Origin: Bacilli bacterium
GTDB lineage: Bacteria; Bacillota_I; Bacilli_A; RF39; UBA660
DNA: 20,574 nt
Assembly (NCBI GenBank): GCA_016283075.1
Contig: JAEEMF010000028.1
Coordinates: 1 to 20,574, forward strand
Reading direction: 5' to 3'
A program made the translations under genes and the position numbers. Below are positions 6,353 to 13,726 of this stretch, one piece after another. The notes below the pieces were generated by a model. That model saw only the letters and a list, made by a program, of their open reading frames with translations, was not told the origin of the DNA and ran no database searches. Numbering within the stretch: position 1 is the first letter of the stretch; each line of letters begins with the position of its first letter.

Positions 6353-7044
6353 TATAAAAATTTAGTTAATATATAAAGCGATAATGTTAAACCATTATGG
6401 AATATATGTAATCCTATAGAATTAAATATATTTTTAGAATCTTTAAATACATAAGCAAATATAAATCCTGGAATAGAGTAAGATACTAGATGTAATAAAT
6501 CAGTCCAGTTTGAATATAAAGGTATAACATGGAATGCTCCAAACATAATTCCTGATGCTAAAATAAATAAAATATCATCTTTAAAGATTTGTCTAAATGA
6601 TAATCTAAAGGCAAACTCTTCAAGAATAGGACCGCATGTAGTAGCAAGTAGAAACATTAGTTCAGGACTATGATCGGTAAATTTATTAATACTTTCTTGA
6701 TTAGCAGTACTCATATCTCCAGTTATAAAATAAATAATAACATTACTTAACATAAGTAGTCCTAATAATAAGAACCAGTATTTAAAATATTTTTTAAAAT
6801 ATTCATCTTTATTTTCTAAGAAATCATTCCACATCTTTTTTATTTCTTTTCTAAAAATAAAGTATATTATTAAAATAGAAATAATATCTATAAATATGTT
6901 ATATATAAGTACAGTTGAATAAGTCAATTTAGTCTTATCAATTTTAAATAGTACTAAAGGTAAATCTGCAAATGAATATATAAGGTAATATGCTAAAAAA
7001 GCAAAACATCCCTTTATGATATTTTTCTCAGTATTTTCTTTCAT
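6352..7044 (-). CDS. CPBP-family intramembrane metalloprotease (CAAX/Abi type)
   Basis: 230 residues with about six to seven hydrophobic segments. The three active-site motifs of the family are intact: EExxxR (E142-E143 to R147, in LEEFAFR), FxxxH (F168 to H172, in FGAFH) and HxxxN (H213 to N217, in HIFHN). CPBP proteins are membrane glutamic/metallo-type proteases related to eukaryotic CAAX protease Rce1. In Firmicutes some give bacteriocin immunity or process peptides, but the substrate cannot be read from sequence and no bacteriocin gene is adjacent. The ATG at 7044 follows GGTG by five bases. It is the only minus-strand gene in the window, with its own divergent promoter facing away from rimP. 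Confidence 0.88.
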   Translation of the reverse strand: MKENTEKNIIKGCFAFLAYYLIYSFADLPLVLFKIDKTKLTYSTVLIYNIFIDIISILIIYFIFRKEIKKMWNDFLENKDEYFKKYFKYWFLLLGLLMLSNVIIYFITGDMSTANQESINKFTDHSPELMFLLATTCGPILEEFAFRLSFRQIFKDDILFILASGIMFGAFHVIPLYSNWTDLLHLVSYSIPGFIFAYVFKDSKNIFNSIGLHIFHNGLTLSLYILTKFL

Positions 7045-7059
7045 AAAATCACCATATTA

Positions 7060-7088
7060 ATTATAACAAAATATACTATTTTTAGATA
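7060..7088 (-). promoter_or_regulatory. Divergent promoter of the CPBP protease gene
   Basis: Read on the minus strand, TGTTATAAT (7068-7060) is a full extended -10 about 15 bases before the start codon. The -35 position (TATCTA, 7088-7083) is weak, so the promoter probably relies on the extended -10. Confidence 0.65.
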
Positions 7089-7095
7089 GTTTTTC

Positions 7096-7123
7096 TTGTT
7101 AAATAAAAAAATTATGCTATAAT
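7096..7123 (+). promoter_or_regulatory. Promoter of the rimP-nusA-ylxR-infB operon
   Basis: TTGTTA (7096-7101), 16 bases, TATAAT (7118-7123), preceded by TGC to give an extended -10. Transcription would start near 7130, just ahead of the leader hairpin. Confidence 0.8.
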
Positions 7124-7141
7124 ATAGTTAACTGCAAGAGG

Positions 7142-7167
7142 AGAGTGGGGTTAATTCCCCACTCTTT
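7142..7167 (+). promoter_or_regulatory. Leader hairpin, probable NusA-responsive attenuator
   Basis: AGAGTGGGG (7142-7150) pairs perfectly with CCCCACTCT (7157-7165) around a six-base loop. It is the most GC-rich helix in any spacer here. It lies between the promoter and the rimP ribosome binding site. The U-tract after it is poor (UCUUUAAUGU), the kind of terminator that needs NusA help. In Bacillus subtilis the nusA operon is known to be autoregulated through NusA-dependent termination in its leader; the same role here is inferred. No alternative antiterminator pairing is seen. Confidence 0.65.
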
Positions 7168-7188
7168 AATGTAATATGGAGGTAATTT

Positions 7189-7440
7189 ATGAAAATAGAA
7201 GATACTATAAGAAACCTTGTTGAAGATGTAATACTTGAAAATGGTTATAGACTTGATACTGTTGAATATGTTAAAGAAGGTAGAACTTTCTTCTTAAGAA
7301 TTATGATTGATAAAGATGGAATTATTGATGTAGAAGATACAGTAAAAGTATTTCATTTAGTTAGTCCTATTTTAGATAAAGAAGATCCTATTAAAGAAGC
7401 ATATTACTTAGATGTATGTTCAAAAGAGAAAGGAAATTAA
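7189..7440 (+). CDS. rimP: RimP, N-terminal domain only
   Basis: 83 residues, against about 150 in usual RimP, the factor that helps mature the 30S ribosomal subunit. The N-terminal domain is recognisable (LVEDVILENGYRLDTVEYV, then LRIMIDKDGIIDVEDTVKV). The protein ends at YYLDVCSKEKGN, where the family normally continues with a LEVSSPG-like motif and then the C-terminal SH3/Sm-like domain. The stop is one base from the NusA start codon, so there is no room for a frameshifted remainder. Loss is therefore real and total. The ATG at 7189 follows GGAGG well spaced. First gene of the operon, in its normal place before nusA. Function with the N-domain alone is uncertain. Confidence 0.85.
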   Translation: MKIEDTIRNLVEDVILENGYRLDTVEYVKEGRTFFLRIMIDKDGIIDVEDTVKVFHLVSPILDKEDPIKEAYYLDVCSKEKGN

Positions 7441-7441
7441 T

Positions 7442-8512
7442 ATGAATAATAAAGAATTTTTAAATGCAGTAAGTTTACTTAAAAAAGAAAAAAATATTGA
7501 TGAAGATGCTATTTATGAAGCAATGGAACTAGCACTTACAAGTGCATATAAGAAAAACTTTAATTCACTTGATAATGTTAGAGTAGAAATTGATCGTAAA
7601 AAAGGTGATATCAAAGTATATTCATTTGTTACAGTTGTAAAAGATGATGACTTTGAAGATGAAAGAACTCAAGTAATTTATGAAGACTATGTTAAAGAAC
7701 ATCCAGAAATTGAAGTAGGAGATACTATTGAAACTGAAGTTACTCCTCATGATTTTGGACGTGTAGCTGCTGCTACTGCTAAACAAGTAATTGTTCAAAA
7801 AATTAGAGAAGCTGAAAGAAATGCAATCATTGAAGAATTTGCTGACAAGCAAGATGAAATGGTTAGTGGTACAGTTGAAATGGAAGATGTGAGAAATTAC
7901 TACATTGATTTAGGTAAGACTCAAGGTATTCTTCCAAAAACTGAAATTATTCCAGGTGAAGAAATCAAAATGGGTTCAAATATTAAAGTTTATATTTCTA
8001 AAGTAGAAAATAATCCTAAAGGACCAGTTATCTTACTTTCAAGAACTCATTATGGATTTGTAAAAAGATTATTTGAACTTGAAATCCCAGAAATTAATGA
8101 AGGATTAGTTTTAGTTTACAGTGTAGCTCGTGAACCAGGTGTAAGAACTAAGATTGCTGTTTACTCAGAAGATTCTAACGTTGAAGCTATTGGAGCATGT
8201 ATTGGTGAAAAAGGTTCTAGAATTGCTAAAATTCTTAGTGAATTAGGTGGAGAAAAAATTGATGTTATCCCTTATGATAAAGAACCAGCTAGATTCATTG
8301 AAAATGCTTTAAGTCCAGCTAAAAATGTTAAAGTATTTATTACTGATGAAAAGAATAAAGAATGCTTAGTTGTAGTAGATAATGAAAACTTATCACTTGC
8401 AATTGGTAAAAAAGGATTAAATGTTAGATTAGCATCTAAATTAACTAAATTTAAATTAGATGTTAAAACTTATGATCAAGCTAAGGAATTAGGTATTAAC
8501 ATAGTAGACTAG
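7442..8512 (+). CDS. nusA: Transcription termination/antitermination factor NusA
   Basis: 356 residues (Bacillus about 371). NusA binds RNA polymerase and nascent RNA and promotes pausing and intrinsic termination. The RNA-polymerase-binding N-domain covers residues 1 to about 125, S1 about 128-190 (VSGTVEMEDVRNYYIDLG), then KH1 and KH2 with the GEKGSRIAKI and GKKGLNVRLA RNA-binding loops. The protein stops soon after KH2 (LGINIVD), without the acidic repeats found in Proteobacteria, as is normal for Firmicutes. The ATG at 7442 sits after AAAGGA inside the rimP 3' end; an in-frame upstream ATG at 7412 lies deep in rimP and is rejected. One base separates it from rimP and ten from ylxR, so translation is probably coupled. 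Confidence 0.97.
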   Translation: MNNKEFLNAVSLLKKEKNIDEDAIYEAMELALTSAYKKNFNSLDNVRVEIDRKKGDIKVYSFVTVVKDDDFEDERTQVIYEDYVKEHPEIEVGDTIETEVTPHDFGRVAAATAKQVIVQKIREAERNAIIEEFADKQDEMVSGTVEMEDVRNYYIDLGKTQGILPKTEIIPGEEIKMGSNIKVYISKVENNPKGPVILLSRTHYGFVKRLFELEIPEINEGLVLVYSVAREPGVRTKIAVYSEDSNVEAIGACIGEKGSRIAKILSELGGEKIDVIPYDKEPARFIENALSPAKNVKVFITDEKNKECLVVVDNENLSLAIGKKGLNVRLASKLTKFKLDVKTYDQAKELGINIVD

Positions 8513-8522
8513 GAGGAAGATT

Positions 8523-8777
8523 ATGAAAAAGATTCCATGTAGAACATGTATAATAACTAAAGAAAAACTTCCTAAAGGAGAACTTGTTAGAGTAGTAAGA
8601 ACTCCAGAAGGAAATGTTGAGGTTGACTTAACAGGTAAATTAAATGGTAGAGGAGCATACTTAAAAAAAGATGCTGAAGTATTTGCTAAAGCTAAAAAAA
8701 CAAAAACACTTGATAGAGCTTTAGAATGCTCAGTACCTGATAGTTTATATGAATCACTATTTGATTTAGTAAAATAA
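8523..8777 (+). CDS. ylxR: YlxR/RnpM RNA-binding protein
   Basis: 84 residues, whole length of the DUF448 family. The start KKIPCRTCIITKEKLPKGELVRVVR matches the family pattern P-x-R-x-C with conserved Lys and Arg, and GRGAYL lies in the middle. Family members bind RNA; in Bacillus subtilis the protein has been renamed RnpM because it binds RNase P RNA and modulates the enzyme. The target RNA, rnpB, is about 7 kb upstream in this window. The start ATG follows AGGAGG, which overlaps the nusA stop codon. The gene normally found next, ylxQ (L7Ae-like), is missing: infB begins 18 bases downstream. Confidence 0.92.
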   Translation: MKKIPCRTCIITKEKLPKGELVRVVRTPEGNVEVDLTGKLNGRGAYLKKDAEVFAKAKKTKTLDRALECSVPDSLYESLFDLVK

Positions 8778-8795
8778 AGAAAAGAGGTGTTATTT

Positions 8796-10910
8796 ATGAT
8801 GAGTGTTTTAGAATACTCTGAAGACATGAATAAAACTGTTAGTGAAATACTAAAGAAATGTAAAGAACTTGGTATTGATGCATATGAAGAAGAAGATATG
8901 CTAGATGATGAAGCTATTACAGAACTTGATAGTGCTTTCGCTAATGATAACAGCTATGATGATAACGATGAAAATTTAGAAGAGTTAGAAGTTGTAGTAG
9001 ATAACAAAGTTGTAAATAATGATAATGTTATTTCTAAACAAAAATTAAAAAAGAAAACTGATAATCAAAATATTAAAAAATCTGTTAAAAGTGATTTTGC
9101 TAACAAGAAAAAAGAAATGTACAAGAATAAAGAAAAACTTACTTCTAATAAAGTACAAGTTAGTGAAAATGTTGTTATTTATAAAAATAATATGACAGTT
9201 ACAGATTTTGCAAATGCTCTAGGTGTAAATCCAACTGAAATAGTTAAGAAGTTATTTACACTTGGTATAATGGCAAATGTAAACAATAGTATTAGTTTTG
9301 AAAATGCTGAAATTCTTGCTATTGATTATGGTAAAGAATTAAAAAGTGAAGAAACTACTAATGTAGTAAATTTTGAAAAACTAGAAATAGTTGATGATCC
9401 TAAAGATCTACAACCAAGACCTCCAGTGGTAACTATTATGGGTCACGTAGATCATGGTAAAACAACACTTCTTGATACAATTAAAAATACTAGCGTAGCT
9501 GCTGGCGAAGCTGGTGGTATTACACAAGCTATTAATGCATATCAAGTAAATTATGAAGGTAAACTAATTACATTTATTGACACTCCTGGACATGCTGCAT
9601 TTACAGAAATGCGTGCAAGAGGTGCAGGAATCACTGATATCGTAATTATTATTGTTGCAGCAGATGATGGTGTAATGCCTCAAACTAAAGAAGCAATTGA
9701 CCATGCTAAAGCTGCTAAAGTACCTATTTTAGTTGCAATAAATAAAATTGATAAACCAGATGCTAATCCGGATAAAGTTCTTCAAGAACTTGCTGAATAT
9801 GGATTAACTCCAGATACTTGGGGTGGAGATACAATTGTAACTAAGATATCTGCTAAAAACGGAACAGGTATTCCAGAACTACTTGAAAATATCTTACTAG
9901 TTGCTGAAATGGAAGATTACAAAGCAAATCCAAATAGATATGCAGCAGGAACTGTTATTGAAGCTAGACTTGATAAAGCTTTAGGACCAGTAGTAAGTAT
10001 ATTAGTTCAAAATGGAACATTAAGACTTGGAGATCCTGTAGTAGTAGGACATGCAGTAGGTAAAGTTCGTACATTAAAAAATGATAAAGGACAAGACTTA
10101 ACAGAAGCATTCCCATCTATGCCAGTTGAAATAACTGGACTTAATGAAACACCAACTCCAGGTGATGCATTCATGGCTTTTGAATCAGAAAAAGAAGCTA
10201 AAAAGATTGCAGAACAAAGAAAGATTCAAGCAAGAGAAGCTGCAAACGCTCCAAAACAAGCTGTAAGTTTAGATGATTTATTTAATTCTATTAAAGAAGG
10301 AAATAAAGAAATCAATGTAATTATTAAAGCTGATGTTAATGGTAGTGCAGAAGCTGTAAAAAATTCTCTTGAAAGAATAGAAGTTGAAGATGTTAAAGTA
10401 AATGTTATTAGAAGTACAGTAGGAGCAATTACTGAAAGTGATATCGTTCTTGCTAAAGCTAGTAACGCTATTATAATTGGATTTAATGTAAGACCTAATA
10501 ATACATTAAAAGATAAAGCTAAAGAAGCAGGTATTGAAATTAGACTTTACGACATTATTTACAAAGTTGTAGAAGAAATGGAAGCTGCTATGAAAGGTAT
10601 GTTAGATCCAGTATTTGAAGAAAAAATTCTTGGTACTGCAGAAGTAAGACAACTATTTAAGTTCTCTAAAGTTGGTACTATTGCAGGATCATATGTAGTA
10701 GATGGAAATATTAAAAGAGATTCTAAAGCTAGAGTTATTCGTGAAGGTGTAGTAGTATTTGATGGAAATATTGGTTCACTTCAAAGAGAAAAAGACTCAG
10801 TTAAAGAAGTTAAAAAAGGACTTGAATGTGGTATTACAGTGGAAAACTATAGTGACATTAAAGTCGGAGATGTAATCGAATCATATGAGATGGTAGAGGT
10901 TAAAAGATAA
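8796..10910 (+). CDS. infB: Translation initiation factor IF-2
   Basis: 704 residues. IF-2 is the GTPase that places initiator fMet-tRNA on the 30S subunit and promotes subunit joining. There are two IF2_N-like regions (about residues 3-50 and 128-185), joined by an acidic then Lys-rich linker. The GTPase domain follows, with G1 GHVDHGKT (about 216-223), G3 DTPGH and G4 NKID; then the beta-barrel domains II and IV and the C-terminal fMet-tRNA-binding part (MLDPVFEEKILGTAEVRQLFKFSKVG). The ATG at 8796 is six bases after GAGGTG; the GTG at 8787 is inside that ribosome binding site. Last gene of the operon, closed by a terminator. The usual downstream ylxP-rbfA pair is separated from it by an unrelated gene. 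Confidence 0.97.
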   Translation: MMSVLEYSEDMNKTVSEILKKCKELGIDAYEEEDMLDDEAITELDSAFANDNSYDDNDENLEELEVVVDNKVVNNDNVISKQKLKKKTDNQNIKKSVKSDFANKKKEMYKNKEKLTSNKVQVSENVVIYKNNMTVTDFANALGVNPTEIVKKLFTLGIMANVNNSISFENAEILAIDYGKELKSEETTNVVNFEKLEIVDDPKDLQPRPPVVTIMGHVDHGKTTLLDTIKNTSVAAGEAGGITQAINAYQVNYEGKLITFIDTPGHAAFTEMRARGAGITDIVIIIVAADDGVMPQTKEAIDHAKAAKVPILVAINKIDKPDANPDKVLQELAEYGLTPDTWGGDTIVTKISAKNGTGIPELLENILLVAEMEDYKANPNRYAAGTVIEARLDKALGPVVSILVQNGTLRLGDPVVVGHAVGKVRTLKNDKGQDLTEAFPSMPVEITGLNETPTPGDAFMAFESEKEAKKIAEQRKIQAREAANAPKQAVSLDDLFNSIKEGNKEINVIIKADVNGSAEAVKNSLERIEVEDVKVNVIRSTVGAITESDIVLAKASNAIIIGFNVRPNNTLKDKAKEAGIEIRLYDIIYKVVEEMEAAMKGMLDPVFEEKILGTAEVRQLFKFSKVGTIAGSYVVDGNIKRDSKARVIREGVVVFDGNIGSLQREKDSVKEVKKGLECGITVENYSDIKVGDVIESYEMVEVKR

Positions 10911-10932
10911 GAAGTCCAAGCGACTTCTTTTT
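10909..10932 (+). terminator. Terminator of the nusA-infB operon
   Basis: AAGAAGTC (10909-10916) pairs with GACTTCTT (10922-10929) around CAAGC, followed by Ts to 10932. The left arm starts within the infB stop codon. Confidence 0.88.
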
Positions 10933-10933
10933 A

Positions 10934-10962
10934 TTTACTTTTTTATAGTAAAAGAGTATAAT
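10934..10962 (+). promoter_or_regulatory. Promoter of the 667-residue unknown gene
   Basis: TTTACT (10934-10939), 17 bases, TATAAT (10957-10962), starting right after the infB terminator and 24 bases before the ATG. Confidence 0.7.
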
Positions 10963-10986
10963 GTTAATAGAATAGGTGGTGCTATA

Positions 10987-12990
10987 ATGCAAGAAGTAAA
11001 TTTCGATATAATAGCAAAAGGATATAGATATAAATTTAGTCCAGATCAAGAAAATAATACATTCCACTTTTTAGTAGAATATGAAAAAGGACAAGTTTAT
11101 GAAAGTGAAATGCCATTTATTGTTGATGGTAAAGTAAATCCTCTTGTAGATCAGTTTGTAGATATCGTTGAACAAAGAAAAATTGAAGACGCTAAACTTG
11201 CTGAAAATAAAGAACAAGTAGCATCACAAGAAGAAAATGTAATAGATGGTACTTATAGAGTTATAGATGAACCTACTCCAGTACAAGTAGTTCCAGCTGA
11301 CATGGAAGAAGAATCAAAAGAGGAATCATCATTTGAAGGTGAACCAGCAAATGAAGAGCCAAAATCAGAAGAACCTGATAATATAAGTGATAATTTAGAA
11401 GTAACTATTACACCTAGTCAAATAGATGATTTAGTCGATAGTTTAAAGACTCTTACTCAAAAAGAACGTTCTGAATTTATGATGTCTTCTGAATACTTAG
11501 TTGGAATAAGTGGACTTGAAGTTGCACGAAAAGAATATAATGCAAAATATAACGAATATATAACTGCAAAAGAAAATAATACAGCTACTCCAGAGATGGA
11601 TGAAGAATTTGATAAAATGAGCATGGACTTCATGCAAAGAAGTAGAGATTTCAATGAGTGGGCTTATAAAGATGGATTAAGCAATTTTGTTGATAATATT
11701 GAGAATAAACCTGTATCACTTAAGGCTTTAGAAGAAGAAATTGCAAATAAATTTAATGAAATTGCAGTAAATGGAAAAGTTAATTTAAATACTAAAGATG
11801 GTAATGTTAAAGCATTTAGTCTTGAAGATTTAGGTACATGGACTGAAAGAAGATTTTTCTTAATTTCATTATTACAAACAAAATCAATTCTTGAAGTATC
11901 TAAAAATGTTGAAAGAGCAAAAGCTGAAAAAGATAATAATGAATATAAATTAACTGAAGAACAACAAAAAGAAGTTGATGAAGCAAATAAGATAAGACTA
12001 CATGAAAGAGTACTAAATATGTACAATGGTCTTAAAGGTACTAAGGAAAGAGTTGTTAAAAGATTAGCTAGTGTATTTGGTGAAAAGGAAGTAAGTGAAG
12101 AATTTGATAGAGTTCAAGCTGAGAAAGAAAAAGAAGTAACTAAAGAAGCTTCAAAAGAAGAAGTAGAACAAGCTAACTTTAAAATGGCAGATGGTAGTCT
12201 TGCTAAAGTAAATGTAAGTAAAGTTGAATATGTTCCAATGGCAGATCAACTTGCTGATATAAGTAGAAGAATTAATTCTTTAATTAAAAGTGATTTAACA
12301 GATGATGAATTAAACGCTGAACTAATGAAAATTGCTAATACTGAGCATTTATCACTTGGAACAGTAAGTAAGTTATCTCAAATTGCTAAAGATACTACTG
12401 AAAAAACAGAACTTGCTGAAAGAGTAAGTAAGAAATTAAATGGTAGAAAAATAATTCCACTATCTAAATCTGGTAATACTAAGATGGAAATAGAAGATGC
12501 TTATTTAAGTGACCTTAATAAGACTAAAGAAAAAGCTATGGTAGAAGCAAATGGACTTGTTATTCCAGAACTTGTTTCTGAATGGCAAGAAATGGTAAAT
12601 AATAATCCATCAGATGCTTATCTATATAATGAAGCTCTAAATGTTATGCGTTTAGCAAACAATGGAGAATCTCCAAGAAAAATAAGAAAATATATTGATA
12701 AGTTACATAACGCATCACTATATGGTAATACTATTGTTAAAGCAGTAGAAAAATTCTCACCATATGGAAAAGAAGTAGCAAAAGGATGCCGTAAGTATCT
12801 TGTAGACAAACCTGAAAGATTTTTAGGATTTGTACTATACAAAAAATCATTTACTAAATTAACAATTAATGGTAGAGACTATAATGAAGTAGAAAGACTA
12901 AAACAAATTAAAGAAGAAATTGCTAGACTTACAAATGAAGTAAATGAAGAAGTAAATACTTCTGAATATACTGAAGGACGTCATATGTAA
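10987..12990 (+). CDS. Large soluble protein of unknown function between infB and rbfA
   Basis: 667 residues, no signal peptide and no membrane segment, so probably cytoplasmic. Three regions are visible. Residues 1-65 look beta-rich (FDIIAKGYRYKFSP, HFLVEYEKGQVYESEMPFI). Residues about 66-140 are acidic and low-complexity (EESKEESSFEGEPANEEPKS). Residues 141-667 are mostly helical, Lys/Glu-rich and coiled-coil-like, ending in HM. Cys is almost absent (one in KGCRKYL). I see no Walker, nuclease, kinase or DNA-binding motif and do not recognise the family. The ATG at 10987 follows GGTGG by seven bases. It has its own promoter and terminator and occupies the place of ylxP. Base composition looks like the neighbours, so recent transfer is not suggested. 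Confidence 0.8.
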   Translation: MQEVNFDIIAKGYRYKFSPDQENNTFHFLVEYEKGQVYESEMPFIVDGKVNPLVDQFVDIVEQRKIEDAKLAENKEQVASQEENVIDGTYRVIDEPTPVQVVPADMEEESKEESSFEGEPANEEPKSEEPDNISDNLEVTITPSQIDDLVDSLKTLTQKERSEFMMSSEYLVGISGLEVARKEYNAKYNEYITAKENNTATPEMDEEFDKMSMDFMQRSRDFNEWAYKDGLSNFVDNIENKPVSLKALEEEIANKFNEIAVNGKVNLNTKDGNVKAFSLEDLGTWTERRFFLISLLQTKSILEVSKNVERAKAEKDNNEYKLTEEQQKEVDEANKIRLHERVLNMYNGLKGTKERVVKRLASVFGEKEVSEEFDRVQAEKEKEVTKEASKEEVEQANFKMADGSLAKVNVSKVEYVPMADQLADISRRINSLIKSDLTDDELNAELMKIANTEHLSLGTVSKLSQIAKDTTEKTELAERVSKKLNGRKIIPLSKSGNTKMEIEDAYLSDLNKTKEKAMVEANGLVIPELVSEWQEMVNNNPSDAYLYNEALNVMRLANNGESPRKIRKYIDKLHNASLYGNTIVKAVEKFSPYGKEVAKGCRKYLVDKPERFLGFVLYKKSFTKLTINGRDYNEVERLKQIKEEIARLTNEVNEEVNTSEYTEGRHM

Positions 12991-13012
12991 AAAGGGATTT
13001 ATTCCCTTTTTT
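12989..13012 (+). terminator. Terminator of the 667-residue gene
   Basis: AAAAAGGGA (12989-12997) pairs with TCCCTTTTT (13003-13011), loop TTTAT, T-run to 13012. The left arm begins in the stop codon. Confidence 0.88.
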
Positions 13013-13026
13013 ATTTTGTTTAAATT

Positions 13027-13035
13027 TGTTATAAT
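13027..13035 (+). promoter_or_regulatory. Extended -10 promoter of rbfA
   Basis: TGTTATAAT is a perfect extended -10 located 19 bases before the rbfA start. The -35 position falls in the T-run of the preceding terminator and shows no good hexamer. Confidence 0.65.
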
Positions 13036-13054
13036 ACTTATAGAGGTGAAAACA

Positions 13055-13402
13055 ATGAGTATTAAAATAGATCGCATTGCAAGTAATTTAGTAAAAGAAA
13101 TTAGTTACATATTAATGACTGAAGTAAAAGATCCAGATGTTAAATTTGTTACAGTTACTGATTGTAAAGTAACTAATGATTTATCTTATGCTAAAGTATA
13201 TGTTACAATGCTTAACCATGAATTTAAAAAAGAAACAATGGATGCACTTAATAATGCAGCCGGATTTATAAGACATGAACTTAAAGAAAGAGTAGATATA
13301 AGAAATATACCTGAACTTGAATTCGTATTTGATGAATCAATTGAATATGGTCAAAATATTGAAAAAATAATTGATAAGATTCATGAAGAAGAAAATAACT
13401 AA
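13055..13402 (+). CDS. rbfA: Ribosome-binding factor A
   Basis: 115 residues, the normal RbfA length. RbfA binds immature 30S subunits and helps process the 5' end of 16S rRNA, especially in the cold. The single KH-like fold is recognisable from start to end: IDRIASNLVKEISYIL, EVKDPDVKFVTVTDCKVTNDLSYAKVYVTML, then IRHELKERVDIRNIPELEFVFDESIEYG. The ATG at 13055 is six bases after AGAGGTG; a TTG 39 bases upstream would add residues encoded across the promoter and is rejected. It is no longer cotranscribed with infB because a terminator, a large gene and a new promoter lie between. truB and ribF, often next, are absent. Confidence 0.95.
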   Translation: MSIKIDRIASNLVKEISYILMTEVKDPDVKFVTVTDCKVTNDLSYAKVYVTMLNHEFKKETMDALNNAAGFIRHELKERVDIRNIPELEFVFDESIEYGQNIEKIIDKIHEEENN

Positions 13403-13418
13403 TTATTTACAATTAGTT
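13397..13418 (+). other. Hairpin over the rbfA stop codon, no T-run
   Basis: AACTAATT (13397-13404) pairs with AATTAGTT (13411-13418), eight perfect pairs around a six-base loop. No U-tract follows (ATGTTTATG), so it is not a classical terminator. It overlaps the -35 of the next promoter and may only mark an mRNA end. Confidence 0.45.
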
Positions 13419-13434
13419 ATGTTTATGATAAACT
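13406..13434 (+). promoter_or_regulatory. Promoter of the 83-residue ORF
   Basis: TTTACA (13406-13411), 17 bases, TAAACT (13429-13434), with TGA directly before the -10 (extended -10). The start codon is 20 bases downstream. It could also feed the T-box region. Confidence 0.55.
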
Positions 13435-13454
13435 ACTAAAAAGTTGGTGATATT

Positions 13455-13706
13455 ATGAATAAAATTACTTTTTATTCAGATGGACTAGATAAATATAGAG
13501 AAGTTTATAAAGCTATTACTCCTAGAGTATACGAACCTTTTAAGATAGAAAAAGAAAAAAAAGAATATCCTAAGGTTGAAGAAGTATCTAGTAGTAGTAA
13601 CAATCCAAGAAAAAAAGATGAACCAACTCCTTATGATATTTATAAAAGAATGAAAAGTGAAAGTGCTTTACATCCTATAAATATTAAAGAAGGTAAATCA
13701 AAATAA
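13455..13706 (+). CDS. Small charged protein, function unknown
   Basis: 83 residues. No signal peptide, membrane helix, Cys or known motif. The N-terminus (NKITFYSDGLDKYREVYKAI) may be ordered. From about residue 30 it is Lys/Glu/Ser/Pro-rich and probably disordered (EEVSSSSNNPRKKDEPTPYD). Coding is supported by a ribosome binding site (GGTG, five bases before the ATG), its own promoter, and neighbour-like codon use. It lies between rbfA and the T-box. I do not recognise the family; a conserved lineage-specific peptide is the best guess. Confidence 0.6.
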   Translation: MNKITFYSDGLDKYREVYKAITPRVYEPFKIEKEKKEYPKVEEVSSSSNNPRKKDEPTPYDIYKRMKSESALHPINIKEGKSK

Positions 13707-13726
13707 TAATTTAATAGTGATAAATA

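Noticed and set aside
7400..7445. Frameshift as the cause of the short RimP
   Set aside because: NusA starts one base after the stop with an intact N-terminus, so no out-of-frame C-terminal half can exist here.
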